DNA of 64,000 nt, taken from Streptomyces sp. TSRI0107. GTDB taxonomy: Bacteria > Actinomycetota > Actinomycetes > Streptomycetales > Streptomycetaceae. This document shows positions 1 through 8,703 of the stretch, piece after piece. Positions within the stretch are counted from its first letter, which is position 1. Each line of letters begins with the position of its first letter. The DNA is taken from assembly GCF_001905845.1 (NCBI RefSeq), contig NZ_LIVZ01000003.1, forward strand, positions 186,001 to 250,000. The letters are read 5' to 3'. The notes beneath the pieces were generated by a model that was not told the origin of the DNA, searched no databases, and saw only the letters and a list, made by a program, of their open reading frames with translations. The translations under genes were made by a program, and so were the position numbers.

Positions 1-1734
1 GGCGGCCTGCGCGGGCAGGTAGCGCCAGGCGATCTCCAGCGCGTCCTGGTCCGGGACGTCCTGGGGCAGCAGGCTGCGCTGCAGGGTGACGGCCATGGCG
101 TGCTCGCGGGCGTAGCGGCGGGCGTTGTCGATCGCCACGGCGGCCCGCGCCACCAGCTCCTCGGCCACCGCGACGTCGTCCTCCTCGAAGGGAGGGGAGT
201 CGGCGCCCCGCCAGAAGTTGACCATGCCGAGGACCACGTCCCGGGCTCGCAGGGGCACGGTGATCAGCGAGTGGATGCCGTACTCCAGCGCCTGGCGGGC
301 CCCTTCCGGGTCCTGGGCCCGCCAGTCCTGGGCGCTGTGCAGGTCCGCCACCCGTACGGCCTTGCCGCGGTGCAGTGCCGCCACCATCGGCGTGTCGGCC
401 ACCACGAACTGGATCAGGTCCCCCACAGGCTGCAGCGGATGGCCGCTGCGGGCCTCGCTCAGCGCGGTGCGCCGCATCCGGCGCACGGCACCGGTGGGCT
501 CCTCGCCGCGCAGGACGGAGTCGAGGAGTTCCACGGTGACGTAGTCGGCCATGCGCGGGACGGCGACCTCGGCGAGTTCCTCCGCCGTGCGCCGTATGTC
601 GAGCGTGGTGCCGATGCGTACGCCTGCCTCGTAGAGCAGGGTCAGCCGGCCCCGCGCCACCTCGGCCTGGCCCGACAGGGCCCGCAGCTCCGTGGTGTCG
701 CGGAAGGTGGCGACCAGGCCCGGCGCGCCGCCGTAGGGCTCGGTGAGCCGGATGTTGACCGCGAGCAGCCGCTCACCGGCGGGGATCACCTCGTCGGAGA
801 CGGGCTCGGCGGACATCAGCAGCCGGGTCAGGCGGGGGCTGAGCCCCAGGTCCTCGACGACTCGCCGGTCGGCGTCCTCGGGGAGGTCGAGCAGGCGGCG
901 GGCCTCGTCGTTGGCGAGCATCGGGCGCCCGTCGCCGCCGACGATCAGGACGCCCTCACGCACCGCGTGCAGCACGGCGTCGTGGTGCTCGAACATCCGG
1001 GTCATCTCGGCCGGGCCCAGACCGTGCGTCTGCCGGCGCAGCCGCCTGCTGACCAGGGCCGTGCCGACGGTGGCGAGTGTGAGCGCGCCCGCGGCCGCGG
1101 CGAGCATCGTCGGGATCTGCTCGTTCAGCACCTGTCCCAGGGTGTCGAACTGGATGCCGGCGCTGACCATGCCGACCACGCGCCCGTTGCCGTCCCGCAC
1201 GGGTACCACCGCGCGCACGGCGTCGGTGGGCTCGCCGTGGAACGTCTCGGTGAAGGCCTCTCCCCGGGCGGCCCGGCTCACGCCCTCCGACCTGGTGCCG
1301 ATCAGCTCGGGGCGGGGGTCGGTGAGCCGCACGCCCTGCTTGTCGAGGACGGTGACGAAGTCGACGCCGGACCCTCGCCTGGTCGCCTCCGCCGCCGCCT
1401 GGAGCCGTACCGTCGGGTCCGGCGACTGCAGCGCGGCGGCCGTGCCGGGCGCGTCGGCGAACGCCACCGCCGCGGCGAGTGAACGGTTCGCGGCGCCCCG
1501 CTCGGCGCCGTACCGCCCCTGCACCACGAGGGCGGTGACCGCCACCACGACGAGCACCAGCATGATGACGATCTGCAGCAGGAAGACCTGGGCGGCGAGC
1601 GTACGGACGCTCAGGGACGGCGAGAGGTGACGTCCGGAGGAATGCCGCGCCCCCGGGCGACGGGACGAGTCGAAGGAGCCCCCTTCGCCGAACGGCGCCG
1701 CTCTCCTCCGGGACCGGCGTGAAGGACCGATCAT
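1..1734 (-). CDS. Membrane sensor SpoIIE-family serine phosphatase (PAS-GAF-PP2C), 3' end outside window
   Basis: The first 578 residues are in the window and the frame is open to the left edge. The N-terminus has a basic cytoplasmic stretch and a membrane helix at about residues 47-66. A periplasmic CitA/DcuS-like sensor region follows, with a second helix near 188-207. Next come a PAS-like segment (about 225-320), a GAF domain (about 340-510), and the start of a SpoIIE/PP2C catalytic domain (LQRSLLPQDVP, about 552). Such proteins are Mn/Mg-dependent Ser/Thr phosphatases that usually act on anti-anti-sigma factors in response to the sensor domain. The ATG at 1734 gives the basic N-terminus plus helix expected for this architecture. 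It is divergent from the cellulase gene, with about 210 bp between the starts. The ligand is unknown and the catalytic residues lie outside the window. Confidence 0.85.
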   Translation of the reverse strand, partial: MIGPSRRSRRRAAPFGEGGSFDSSRRPGARHSSGRHLSPSLSVRTLAAQVFLLQIVIMLVLVVVAVTALVVQGRYGAERGAANRSLAAAVAFADAPGTAAALQSPDPTVRLQAAAEATRRGSGVDFVTVLDKQGVRLTDPRPELIGTRSEGVSRAARGEAFTETFHGEPTDAVRAVVPVRDGNGRVVGMVSAGIQFDTLGQVLNEQIPTMLAAAAGALTLATVGTALVSRRLRRQTHGLGPAEMTRMFEHHDAVLHAVREGVLIVGGDGRPMLANDEARRLLDLPEDADRRVVEDLGLSPRLTRLLMSAEPVSDEVIPAGERLLAVNIRLTEPYGGAPGLVATFRDTTELRALSGQAEVARGRLTLLYEAGVRIGTTLDIRRTAEELAEVAVPRMADYVTVELLDSVLRGEEPTGAVRRMRRTALSEARSGHPLQPVGDLIQFVVADTPMVAALHRGKAVRVADLHSAQDWRAQDPEGARQALEYGIHSLITVPLRARDVVLGMVNFWRGADSPPFEEDDVAVAEELVARAAVAIDNARRYAREHAMAVTLQRSLLPQDVPDQDALEIAWRYLPAQAA

Positions 1735-1884
1735 GTCCCATTTCTAGCACTGTGCCCGCTTTACGGGCGACTGCTACGGGTTACCAAGGACCCGACCTCG
1801 CACCGGCCGCGGAACCGGCAAGCCCGACCCGTCCGGACGGTTGACAGCTTCCGAGGCGCCTGGCTTCATGAACAGCGCGCGATT

Positions 1885-1898
1885 TGGGAGCGCTCCCA
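1885..1898. promoter_or_regulatory. CebR-type operator, perfect 14-bp palindrome
   Basis: TGGGAGCGCTCCCA is a perfect palindrome located 47 bp upstream of the cellulase start codon. It equals the consensus operator of CebR, the LacI-family cello-oligosaccharide-sensing repressor of Streptomyces cellulase and cellobiose-transport genes. Its position in front of a GH5 cellulase makes cellobiose or cellotriose induction very likely. No other copy was noticed in the window. Confidence 0.92.
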
Positions 1899-1944
1899 CC
1901 CTGTACGTGCTTCTCGGTCCGGCACAACCACAGAAGGGCACACA

Positions 1945-4101
1945 GTGGGACAGCCATCAGCACGGAGACGACCTCGCCGTCCGCTCCGGCACCTCGGAAC
2001 CCTGCTCGCCGCGGTCCTGACCGCGGGCGTCCTGTCGGCGACCGGTACCGCCGCGGCCGGAGCCGCGGAACAGCCGGCTGACGCGCGCGCCGGGGCGGCC
2101 GCCGCGTCGGCGGCCCTCGCCGCCCCCGGCGACGACTGGCTGCACACCGAAGGCAACAAGATCGTCGACGCGAACGGCGACGAGGTCTGGCTCACCGGCA
2201 CCAACTGGTTCGGGTTCAACGCCACCGAACGGGTCTTCCACGGCCTGTGGTCCGGCAACATCACCGAGATCACCGAGTCCATGGCCGACCGGGGCATCAA
2301 CATCGTCCGCGTCCCCATCTCCACCCAGCTCCTCCTGGAGTGGAAGAACGGCCAGGCCACCGTCCCGAGCGGCGTCAACGCGTACGCGAACCCCGAGCTC
2401 GCGGGCAAGACCTCCCTGGAGGTCTTCGACCACTGGCTCGCCCTGTGCAAGCGGTACGGCATCAAGGTCATGCTGGACGTGCACAGCGCCGAGGCAGACA
2501 ACTCCGGCCATGTGTACCCGGTGTGGTGGAAGGGCTCCATCACGTCCGAGGACTTCTTCACCGCCTGGGAGTGGGTGACCGCCCGCTACAGGAACGACGA
2601 CACCGTCGTCGCCATGGACGTCAAGAACGAGCCGCACGGCACGGCCGGCACCACGCCACGCGCCAAGTGGGACGGCTCCACGGACCAGGACAACTTCAAG
2701 CACGTCTGCGAGACCGCCGGCAAGCGCATGCTCGCCGTCAATCCGAATCTGCTGGTGCTCTGCGAGGGCATCGAGATCCATCCCAAGGCGGGCGTCGCCT
2801 GGACGTCCACCACCGCGACCGACTACCACTCGACCTGGTGGGGCGGGAACCTGCGCGGCGTCCGCGAGCACCCCGTCGACCTCGGCGCGCAGAACGACCA
2901 GCTGGTGTACTCACCGCACGACTACGGACCGCTGGTCCACCTCCAGCCCTGGTTCACCGGCGACTGGAACCGCACCACCCTCGAACGCGACGTCTGGGAC
3001 CCCAACTGGCTCTACCTCCACAAGGAGAACAAGGCGCCGCTGCTGATCGGCGAGTGGGGCGGCTTCCTCGACGGCGGCCCGAACGAGAAATGGATGACGG
3101 CCCTGCGCGACCTCATCGTCGAGCACCGCATCCACCAGACCTTCTGGTGCCTCAACCCGAACTCCGGCGACACCGGCGGCCTGCTGCTGAGCGACTGGAA
3201 GTCGTGGGACGAGGAGAAGTACGCCCTGCTCAAGCCCGCCCTGTGGCAGCACGAGGGCAAGTTCGTCAGCCTCGACCACGAGGTCCCGCTGGGCGGCCCG
3301 TCCAGCACCACGGGCATCAGCGTGAGCGACGTCCACGACGGCCCGCCGGACCCGGCGGACACGCAGGCGCCGACGGCCCCGACCGGCCTGACCGGCACCG
3401 CGAAGACGTCGACCAGCGTCTCCCTCTCCTGGACGGCGTCGACCGACGACGTCCGCGTCACCGGGTACGACGTCTTCCGGGGCACGGAGAAGGTGAACGC
3501 CGCGCCGGTGACCGGCACGGCGTACACCGACACCGGACTCTCGCCCTCCACGGCGTACGGCTACACCGTCCGGGCCCGCGACGCGGCAGGGAACGTCTCC
3601 GCCCCCTCGGCAACACTGAACGTGACCACGGAGTCGGCCGGCACTCCGTCCGGGGCGCTCAAGGTGCGGTACAAGAACGACGACGCGTCCGCCACCGACA
3701 ACGCCATCCGGCCCTCGCTCCGGCTGGTCAACACCGGCGGCTCCGCACTCGACCTCACCACCGTCTCGATGCGCTACTACTTCACACGGGACGGCTCGGC
3801 CTCCGTCAGGGCCTGGTGCGACTACGCGGCCGTGGACTGCGCGCGGGTCGGGCTGCGCGTCGTTCCGCTGACCACGCCCGTCACGGGCGCGGACGCGTAC
3901 CTGGAGGTCACCTTCACGGGCGGCTCACTCGCCGCGGGCGGAGACACCGGCGACATCCAGCTGAGGATGAGCAAGACAGACTGGTCGAACTTCGACGAGA
4001 CGAACGACCACAGCCGGACGACGGCCACCGCGTACACCGACGCACCGGTGGTCCCCGCGTACACCGGCACCGCCCTGGCCTGGGGCGCTCCCCCGAACTG
4101 A
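1945..4101 (+). CDS. Secreted GH5 endoglucanase (cellulase) with FnIII and CBM3
   Basis: The 718-residue secreted protein has a basic signal peptide (about 1-41, ending near AAAGAAE). The GH5 catalytic domain spans about 60-450, with the acid/base Glu at 229 in VKNEPHG and the nucleophile Glu at 370 in LIGEWGG. A fibronectin type III linker domain (about 472-565) and a C-terminal family 3 carbohydrate-binding module (about 568-705) follow. It would hydrolyse internal beta-1,4 bonds in cellulose outside the cell, with CBM3 anchoring it to crystalline substrate. The start is GTG at 1945, preceded by a GAAGGG ribosome site. The upstream CebR-type palindrome and downstream terminator indicate a single-gene transcript induced by cello-oligosaccharides. 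Confidence 0.95.
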   Translation: MGQPSARRRPRRPLRHLGTLLAAVLTAGVLSATGTAAAGAAEQPADARAGAAAASAALAAPGDDWLHTEGNKIVDANGDEVWLTGTNWFGFNATERVFHGLWSGNITEITESMADRGINIVRVPISTQLLLEWKNGQATVPSGVNAYANPELAGKTSLEVFDHWLALCKRYGIKVMLDVHSAEADNSGHVYPVWWKGSITSEDFFTAWEWVTARYRNDDTVVAMDVKNEPHGTAGTTPRAKWDGSTDQDNFKHVCETAGKRMLAVNPNLLVLCEGIEIHPKAGVAWTSTTATDYHSTWWGGNLRGVREHPVDLGAQNDQLVYSPHDYGPLVHLQPWFTGDWNRTTLERDVWDPNWLYLHKENKAPLLIGEWGGFLDGGPNEKWMTALRDLIVEHRIHQTFWCLNPNSGDTGGLLLSDWKSWDEEKYALLKPALWQHEGKFVSLDHEVPLGGPSSTTGISVSDVHDGPPDPADTQAPTAPTGLTGTAKTSTSVSLSWTASTDDVRVTGYDVFRGTEKVNAAPVTGTAYTDTGLSPSTAYGYTVRARDAAGNVSAPSATLNVTTESAGTPSGALKVRYKNDDASATDNAIRPSLRLVNTGGSALDLTTVSMRYYFTRDGSASVRAWCDYAAVDCARVGLRVVPLTTPVTGADAYLEVTFTGGSLAAGGDTGDIQLRMSKTDWSNFDETNDHSRTTATAYTDAPVVPAYTGTALAWGAPPN

Positions 4102-4119
4102 GCCGCCGCTCCGAACCGC

Positions 4120-4160
4120 CGTCGGCGGCCGGCCGCGGTACGGCCGGCCGCCGACGTTTT
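4120..4160 (+). terminator. Rho-independent terminator after the cellulase gene
   Basis: A perfect 16-bp GC-rich stem has arms at 4120-4135 and 4141-4156, a 5-nt loop, and then TTTT at 4157-4160. It lies 18 bp after the cellulase stop codon and isolates that gene from the CHAT operon starting at 4239. Confidence 0.9.
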
Positions 4161-4238
4161 CCTCATTTGTCCCTGTCGGCTTCGACCCATGTCGTAACGT
4201 GGCGCCACCGTCAACGATCAGGGGGGATCGGGGGGTTG

Positions 4239-7200
4239 ATGAGGCAATTACACCCGGAGCTTCGCGCTGCCATCAGGAAGGCGATGGCCGACCCGGACGG
4301 GGCCGCGCCCTTTCTGTTCGACCGGCCGGAGAGCGTGCTGGCGCGCCGTACGCATAACAACCTGGCCGACTTCGTCCACGACGTCCGCGACGAACTGACT
4401 CCCGAACGGGCCGCCGGGACCGACGCGTTCGACGTGATCTATCTCGCCGCCTGCTATCACTTCGCGCGGTATCTGCACGTGCCGGAGGCGGAGAAGGACT
4501 GGAACCGCCACGCGTGCAACTTCCTGTTCGGCATCGTGCACGCGCTGCGTCCCGAGATCGTTCCGCAACCCCTGCGCGATCACTTCGCGGAGCAGCCGCC
4601 TCAGGTCGTGGCGCCGTACGAGATCGTGCACGCCGTGGGCACCGCACTGCTCAAGGCGAGCGTGCCGGCCGAGGACCGGGACGGGACCGCCCTCGCGATG
4701 GTGCTCTTTCTGTGGGCCCGGGACGAGGCGCGGGGCAGCGCGTCCGAACCGCCCATCACCTTCAATACCGGTACGGCCATGACGGAGCTGTCCGAGCTGA
4801 CCGGTCCCGGCGGCGCCGAACTCGATCCGCAGCACCTGAGGGCCACCGGGCTGCGCTTCATGCGTGAGGCGATCACCTCGCTGCCGGCTGACGATCCGAC
4901 GCGTCGGGACATGCTGGTGACCTTCATGCGGACCCAGGCCAGGTATCCAGCGGACCCGATCCCCGAGGACAGTGCGGCGGCCGAGTGGAGCCGGTACATG
5001 CGGGACGGGCGGCTGGACCGGCTCGACAAGGTCATCGAACGGCTGCGAACGGCCGTCGACGCGCCCGGGACCGGCGAGCCCGAACGCACTCTCCGACGTT
5101 TCGAACTGGGCCAGACGTTGCGGATGCGGTTCGAGATGGAGGGTGAGCTCGCCGACCTCGACGGCTCGGTCGCCGAGCTCACCGAAGCCCTCTCGGGCCC
5201 GCTCACCGACGATCACCGGGCATCGCTCCACGCCTTCCTCGGCCTGTCCCATCTCGACCGTTACGCGACTTCCGGGGACGTAGCCCATCTGGAGGCCGCC
5301 ACCGAGGCCGTCCGTCATCCGTCCATCGCGCGAACCGCCGCGTCGCCCGCCCACACCCAGCGGCTCACCAATCTGGCCGCCGTGCTGACCGCACGGTTCG
5401 ACGTCTACGGGGACATCGCTGAACTGGACGAGGCGGTGAGCCACCTGGAGTACGCCGTCTCAGCCACTCCCCCAGGCCAGCACGACCGTCCCGTGATGCT
5501 GATCAAGCTGGCCGTCGCGCTCTGGAAACGCGGCACGCACGCGGCGCGGGACGCGGACATCGACGCCGCCGAGTCGATCCTGAGGCAGGTGGCGGGCGAA
5601 CCCTCGGACACCGGACCCAACCAGCAGCTGGCCCGCCTGGAGCTGGGGCAGCTGCTGCGGACGCGTGGGTCGAGCCGGCGTGCCGTGAGGGATCTGGCCG
5701 AGGCCGCCGCGCAGTCCCGCACCACGGCTCTGGCGCCGTCCCAGGACATACGCACCCGGCTGGCGAGCGCGGCCCAGTGGGCCGTGAGCTGTGTGGCGCT
5801 CGGGGACCTGGAGCAGGCCCGTACCGCCTTCGGAGTGGCACTCTCCGATCTCCTCCCCAAGCTGACCGGGCGGTCGCTCGGCAGAGCGTCACAGGAAGTG
5901 CGGCTGCGCGAGGCGTCCTCGCTGGCCAACGTCGCGGCGACGATGGAGATCGCGGCCGGCCGGCCCCGCGAGGCGCTGATCCGGCTGGAACAGGGACGTG
6001 GTGTGCTGCTGGCGCAGGGACTGCAGCTGCGCGGCCGGCACGACGACCTGAAGGCCGCCTCCCCGGAACTCGCCGACCGTTACGAGCGGGTCTGCGAGGA
6101 GCTGGTCGCGCCGCGGCGCGGGCCGGAGCAGCGCAGGGCGTCGGCCGCGGAGTTCGACCGGCTCGTGGCGGAGATCCGCGCTCTGCCCGGGTTCGGCCAC
6201 TTCCACCGGCAGCCGGACTGGGCGCGGCTGAGGAAGGCGGCGGCTCACGGGCCCGTCGCCGTCATCAACGTCTCCTCGCTGAGCTGCGACGCCCTCTTGC
6301 TGCATCGCCGTTCCGGTCGCACGGTCGTGGAGGTGGTGCCGCTGTCCGGTGTCACCAGTAAGGACGTCGACCGCCGGGCCGACGACTTGCGGACGGCCGT
6401 GACGAAGCTGGTGACGCCGGGCACCACGAGCGGCGAGAAGTACGCGCAGGACCAGGTGCTGAAGCGGACGCTGCGGTGGCTGGGTGAGGAGATCGTGGGG
6501 CCGGTCCTCAGCCGGCTGGGCCTCGACCGTCCGGTGGGGCCCGGTGAGGCCCTGCCCAGGCTCTGGTGGTGCCCGACCGGCGCCCTCTCGCTGCTGCCGC
6601 TGCACGCGGCGTTACTGGAAGGGACCGGGCGGCCGGGTTCCGTGTATGCCCACGACCGGGTGGTGTCCTCCTACGCCCCCACGCTCGGCGCGCTGCTGCA
6701 CGCCCGTGAGACGCCCGCTCCCGAGGCCGGCCGGACGTCCCTCGCCGCGGTCGCCGTGGACGCCGGAGACACGTACCCGCGGCTCGCGGCGCTCGACGAC
6801 GAGCTGACCGCGACGAGGCAGCTGTCCGGCCCCCGGACCGAGCTGCGGGACGCGGACGCCACGCCGGAGGCGGTGCTGGCCGCACTGCGTACGCACACCC
6901 ACGCCCACCTGGCCTGCCATGGCGTACGGGACCCGGACGCCCCCTCACGGAGCAGGCTGCTCCTGCACGGCGGTGACCTGACGCTGCGTGAGCTCGCGGC
7001 CGAGCGGCTGCGGAACGCCGAGTTCGCCTACCTGTCCGCCTGCCACAGCGCCGCGCCGGGCAAGGAACTGGCCGACGAGATCATCTCCGTCGCGTCCGCC
7101 TTCCAGTTGTGCGGTTACCGGCAGGTGATCGGCAGTCTGTGGACCGTGGAGGACGCCATGGGCCCGCTCCTCGCCCACGAGGTCTACCGGCTCATGGACG

Positions 7201-7316
7201 CGCCGGGCACCCCCGATGTCGCGCACGCGCTGCACAGGGCGATCGGCAAGCTGCGCGAGCACGAACGCTACAACGAGCCGTTCTTCTGGGCATCGGTCGT
7301 CCACAGCGGGCCCTAG
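4239..7316 (+). CDS. CHAT-domain (caspase-like) protease with helical-repeat N-terminus
   Basis: The protein has 1025 residues. About the first 600 are alpha-helical and TPR-like, with repeated segments in which hydrophobic helices alternate with DLDEAV-type turns. The C-terminal part (about 640-1025) is a CHAT domain, a caspase-HetF-related clan CD peptidase. The catalytic His is H894 in HLACHGV and the Cys is C935 in LSACHSA; both are present. CHAT-TPR proteins act in bacterial conflict and cell-death-like systems and cleave partner proteins after activation. The chosen start is ATG 4239 behind a G-rich ribosome site; the open frame continues upstream without evidence of use. Two TTA codons (residue 4 at 4248, residue 792 at 6612) predict dependence on the bldA tRNA and so late expression. 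It is the first gene of an apparent three-gene operon. Confidence 0.87.
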   Translation: MRQLHPELRAAIRKAMADPDGAAPFLFDRPESVLARRTHNNLADFVHDVRDELTPERAAGTDAFDVIYLAACYHFARYLHVPEAEKDWNRHACNFLFGIVHALRPEIVPQPLRDHFAEQPPQVVAPYEIVHAVGTALLKASVPAEDRDGTALAMVLFLWARDEARGSASEPPITFNTGTAMTELSELTGPGGAELDPQHLRATGLRFMREAITSLPADDPTRRDMLVTFMRTQARYPADPIPEDSAAAEWSRYMRDGRLDRLDKVIERLRTAVDAPGTGEPERTLRRFELGQTLRMRFEMEGELADLDGSVAELTEALSGPLTDDHRASLHAFLGLSHLDRYATSGDVAHLEAATEAVRHPSIARTAASPAHTQRLTNLAAVLTARFDVYGDIAELDEAVSHLEYAVSATPPGQHDRPVMLIKLAVALWKRGTHAARDADIDAAESILRQVAGEPSDTGPNQQLARLELGQLLRTRGSSRRAVRDLAEAAAQSRTTALAPSQDIRTRLASAAQWAVSCVALGDLEQARTAFGVALSDLLPKLTGRSLGRASQEVRLREASSLANVAATMEIAAGRPREALIRLEQGRGVLLAQGLQLRGRHDDLKAASPELADRYERVCEELVAPRRGPEQRRASAAEFDRLVAEIRALPGFGHFHRQPDWARLRKAAAHGPVAVINVSSLSCDALLLHRRSGRTVVEVVPLSGVTSKDVDRRADDLRTAVTKLVTPGTTSGEKYAQDQVLKRTLRWLGEEIVGPVLSRLGLDRPVGPGEALPRLWWCPTGALSLLPLHAALLEGTGRPGSVYAHDRVVSSYAPTLGALLHARETPAPEAGRTSLAAVAVDAGDTYPRLAALDDELTATRQLSGPRTELRDADATPEAVLAALRTHTHAHLACHGVRDPDAPSRSRLLLHGGDLTLRELAAERLRNAEFAYLSACHSAAPGKELADEIISVASAFQLCGYRQVIGSLWTVEDAMGPLLAHEVYRLMDAPGTPDVAHALHRAIGKLREHERYNEPFFWASVVHSGP

Positions 7317-7375
7317 CGACTGACGTGTGGTCATGCGCATTGCTCTGCAAGGCAGTTCTTAGGCAGGAGAGGTCG

Positions 7376-7744
7376 ATGAGCGACGATCGCAGGATGCGTG
7401 CCGAGTTCTGCTCGGCGCTGCCCTGGCTGGTGGAGGACATGGCGGCGCAGGGCACTCTCGCCGGACTCCAGGACGCCATGCGCGCCGTCCTGGCGGAGAC
7501 CCCCGTACGGCAGGCGATCGCGGGACTGGACATCCCGCCGCACGTCTTCGAGGAGGCGGGCCCGGTGCGCGGGGAGGAGCCCGGGGACGTGGCCTTCGGG
7601 CCGGAAGCGCGTGCCTCCGGGGAGAGGTACCGGTGCCCCGACGGGTGGTGCGGTCTCAACCTGGTGCGAACCCCGGGTGGTGAGCTTCCGGCCGGTGGGC
7701 GCTGCTGGCTGCGCGACCGGCCGCTGCGCGTCGTCGAGGCGTGA
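7376..7744 (+). CDS. Small Cys-motif protein associated with the CHAT protease
   Basis: This 122-residue protein starts 59 bp after the CHAT gene behind a GGAGAGG ribosome site. The N-terminal half is a helical segment that continues to about residue 60. The C-terminal part has a C-x4-C motif (CPDGWC) followed by RTPGG and a further Cys in RCWLRDRPL, suggesting a small metal-binding or disulfide knuckle. The size, motif and location resemble the 'CATRA-associated small protein' class described beside caspase/CHAT-TPR genes in actinobacterial conflict systems. That assignment is from memory of the family and was not tested. It may be a regulator, adaptor or substrate of the protease. Confidence 0.7.
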   Translation: MSDDRRMRAEFCSALPWLVEDMAAQGTLAGLQDAMRAVLAETPVRQAIAGLDIPPHVFEEAGPVRGEEPGDVAFGPEARASGERYRCPDGWCGLNLVRTPGGELPAGGRCWLRDRPLRVVEA

Positions 7745-7748
7745 GCCG

Positions 7749-8654
7749 GTGGCTCCGGTCCTCGACAGCCTCGGCCAGAAGCTGGCCGAGAAGTGGCTCT
7801 CCGCGATGGCGGTTCCCGGCCTGCTCTTCGTCGTGGCGGCGGCGACCGGGGCGGTGCTCGGTCACGAGTCCGCGCTCGACCGGTCCGTTCTCTTCGAGCG
7901 GTTCGACAAGTGGGCGACGGAGGCCGGGAAGTGGTCCACCCTGGGTCAACTCGCCTTCTTCTCGGCGATCGTCCTCGCCTCCGTGGCCGTGGGCACCTTG
8001 GTACGGGTCTGCGCCGACGGCGTGGAGCGGATCTGGGCCGGCGACTGGCCGGGCATGGCTCGTCCGCTCGCCAAGCGGCTGACCGATCGGCGGCTCATGC
8101 AGTGGGAGGGGATCGAGGAGGAGATCGCGGAGCTGCGCGGCCGGCATCCGGCGCACCGGCGCGACGAGCCGGTCCGGCGGGACCTCGACGAGCGCGCGGC
8201 CCGACGCGACCGCATCGCACTCGCCCCGCCGTGCAGGCCCACCTTCACCGGGGACCGCATGGCTGGGATCGAGACCCGGCTCCGCAACCAGTACGGGATC
8301 GACCTCGCCTCCTGCTGGACACGGCTGTGGGTGGTCCTGCCCGAGGACGTCAGAACCGAACTGCGCACCTCGCGGGCCCGCTTCGACTCGGCCGTGGCCG
8401 GCTCGGTGTGGGCCGGCTGCTACGCCCTGCTGGGCTGTGTCTGGTGGCCCGCGGCCCTGGCCGCCGTGGTGACCGGGCTGGTGTCCTGGCGCCGGGGCCG
8501 ACGCGCGGTGACGGTCCACGCCGAGCTCGTGGAATCCACCGTCGACGTGTATCTGGGGCGGCTCGTCGAGGAACTCGGCGTCGACGCGTCCGGCAGCCCG
8601 CCCGATCCCCGGGTGGGGGCGGCCTTGAACCGTGTGGCGCGCAAGGCCGGCTGA
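7749..8654 (+). CDS. Predicted three-helix membrane protein of the CHAT cassette
   Basis: The 301-residue protein begins with GTG 7749, only 4 nt after the stop of the small Cys-motif gene, so translation is probably coupled. Hydrophobic helices lie at about residues 20-40, 68-88 and 217-245. A charged cytoplasmic region (about 95-210) contains an Arg/Glu-rich stretch and an RNQYGIDLASCWTRLW segment. No catalytic motif is recognised. Similar Streptomyces proteins are usually annotated as hypothetical membrane proteins. In this operon it is the obvious candidate for a membrane effector or anchor acted on by the CHAT protease, but this is inference. Confidence 0.7.
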   Translation: MAPVLDSLGQKLAEKWLSAMAVPGLLFVVAAATGAVLGHESALDRSVLFERFDKWATEAGKWSTLGQLAFFSAIVLASVAVGTLVRVCADGVERIWAGDWPGMARPLAKRLTDRRLMQWEGIEEEIAELRGRHPAHRRDEPVRRDLDERAARRDRIALAPPCRPTFTGDRMAGIETRLRNQYGIDLASCWTRLWVVLPEDVRTELRTSRARFDSAVAGSVWAGCYALLGCVWWPAALAAVVTGLVSWRRGRRAVTVHAELVESTVDVYLGRLVEELGVDASGSPPDPRVGAALNRVARKAG

Positions 8655-8703
8655 GACGTGATGGCGCTCCGTGGAGCGGCCCGTGCGGCGGCGACGCGAA
8701 CGA

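Noticed and set aside
2247..4238. Upstream extension of the CHAT protease frame into the cellulase gene
   Set aside because: It overlaps a well-supported cellulase in another frame and has Arg/Pro-rich junk composition. A good start with a ribosome site exists at 4239.
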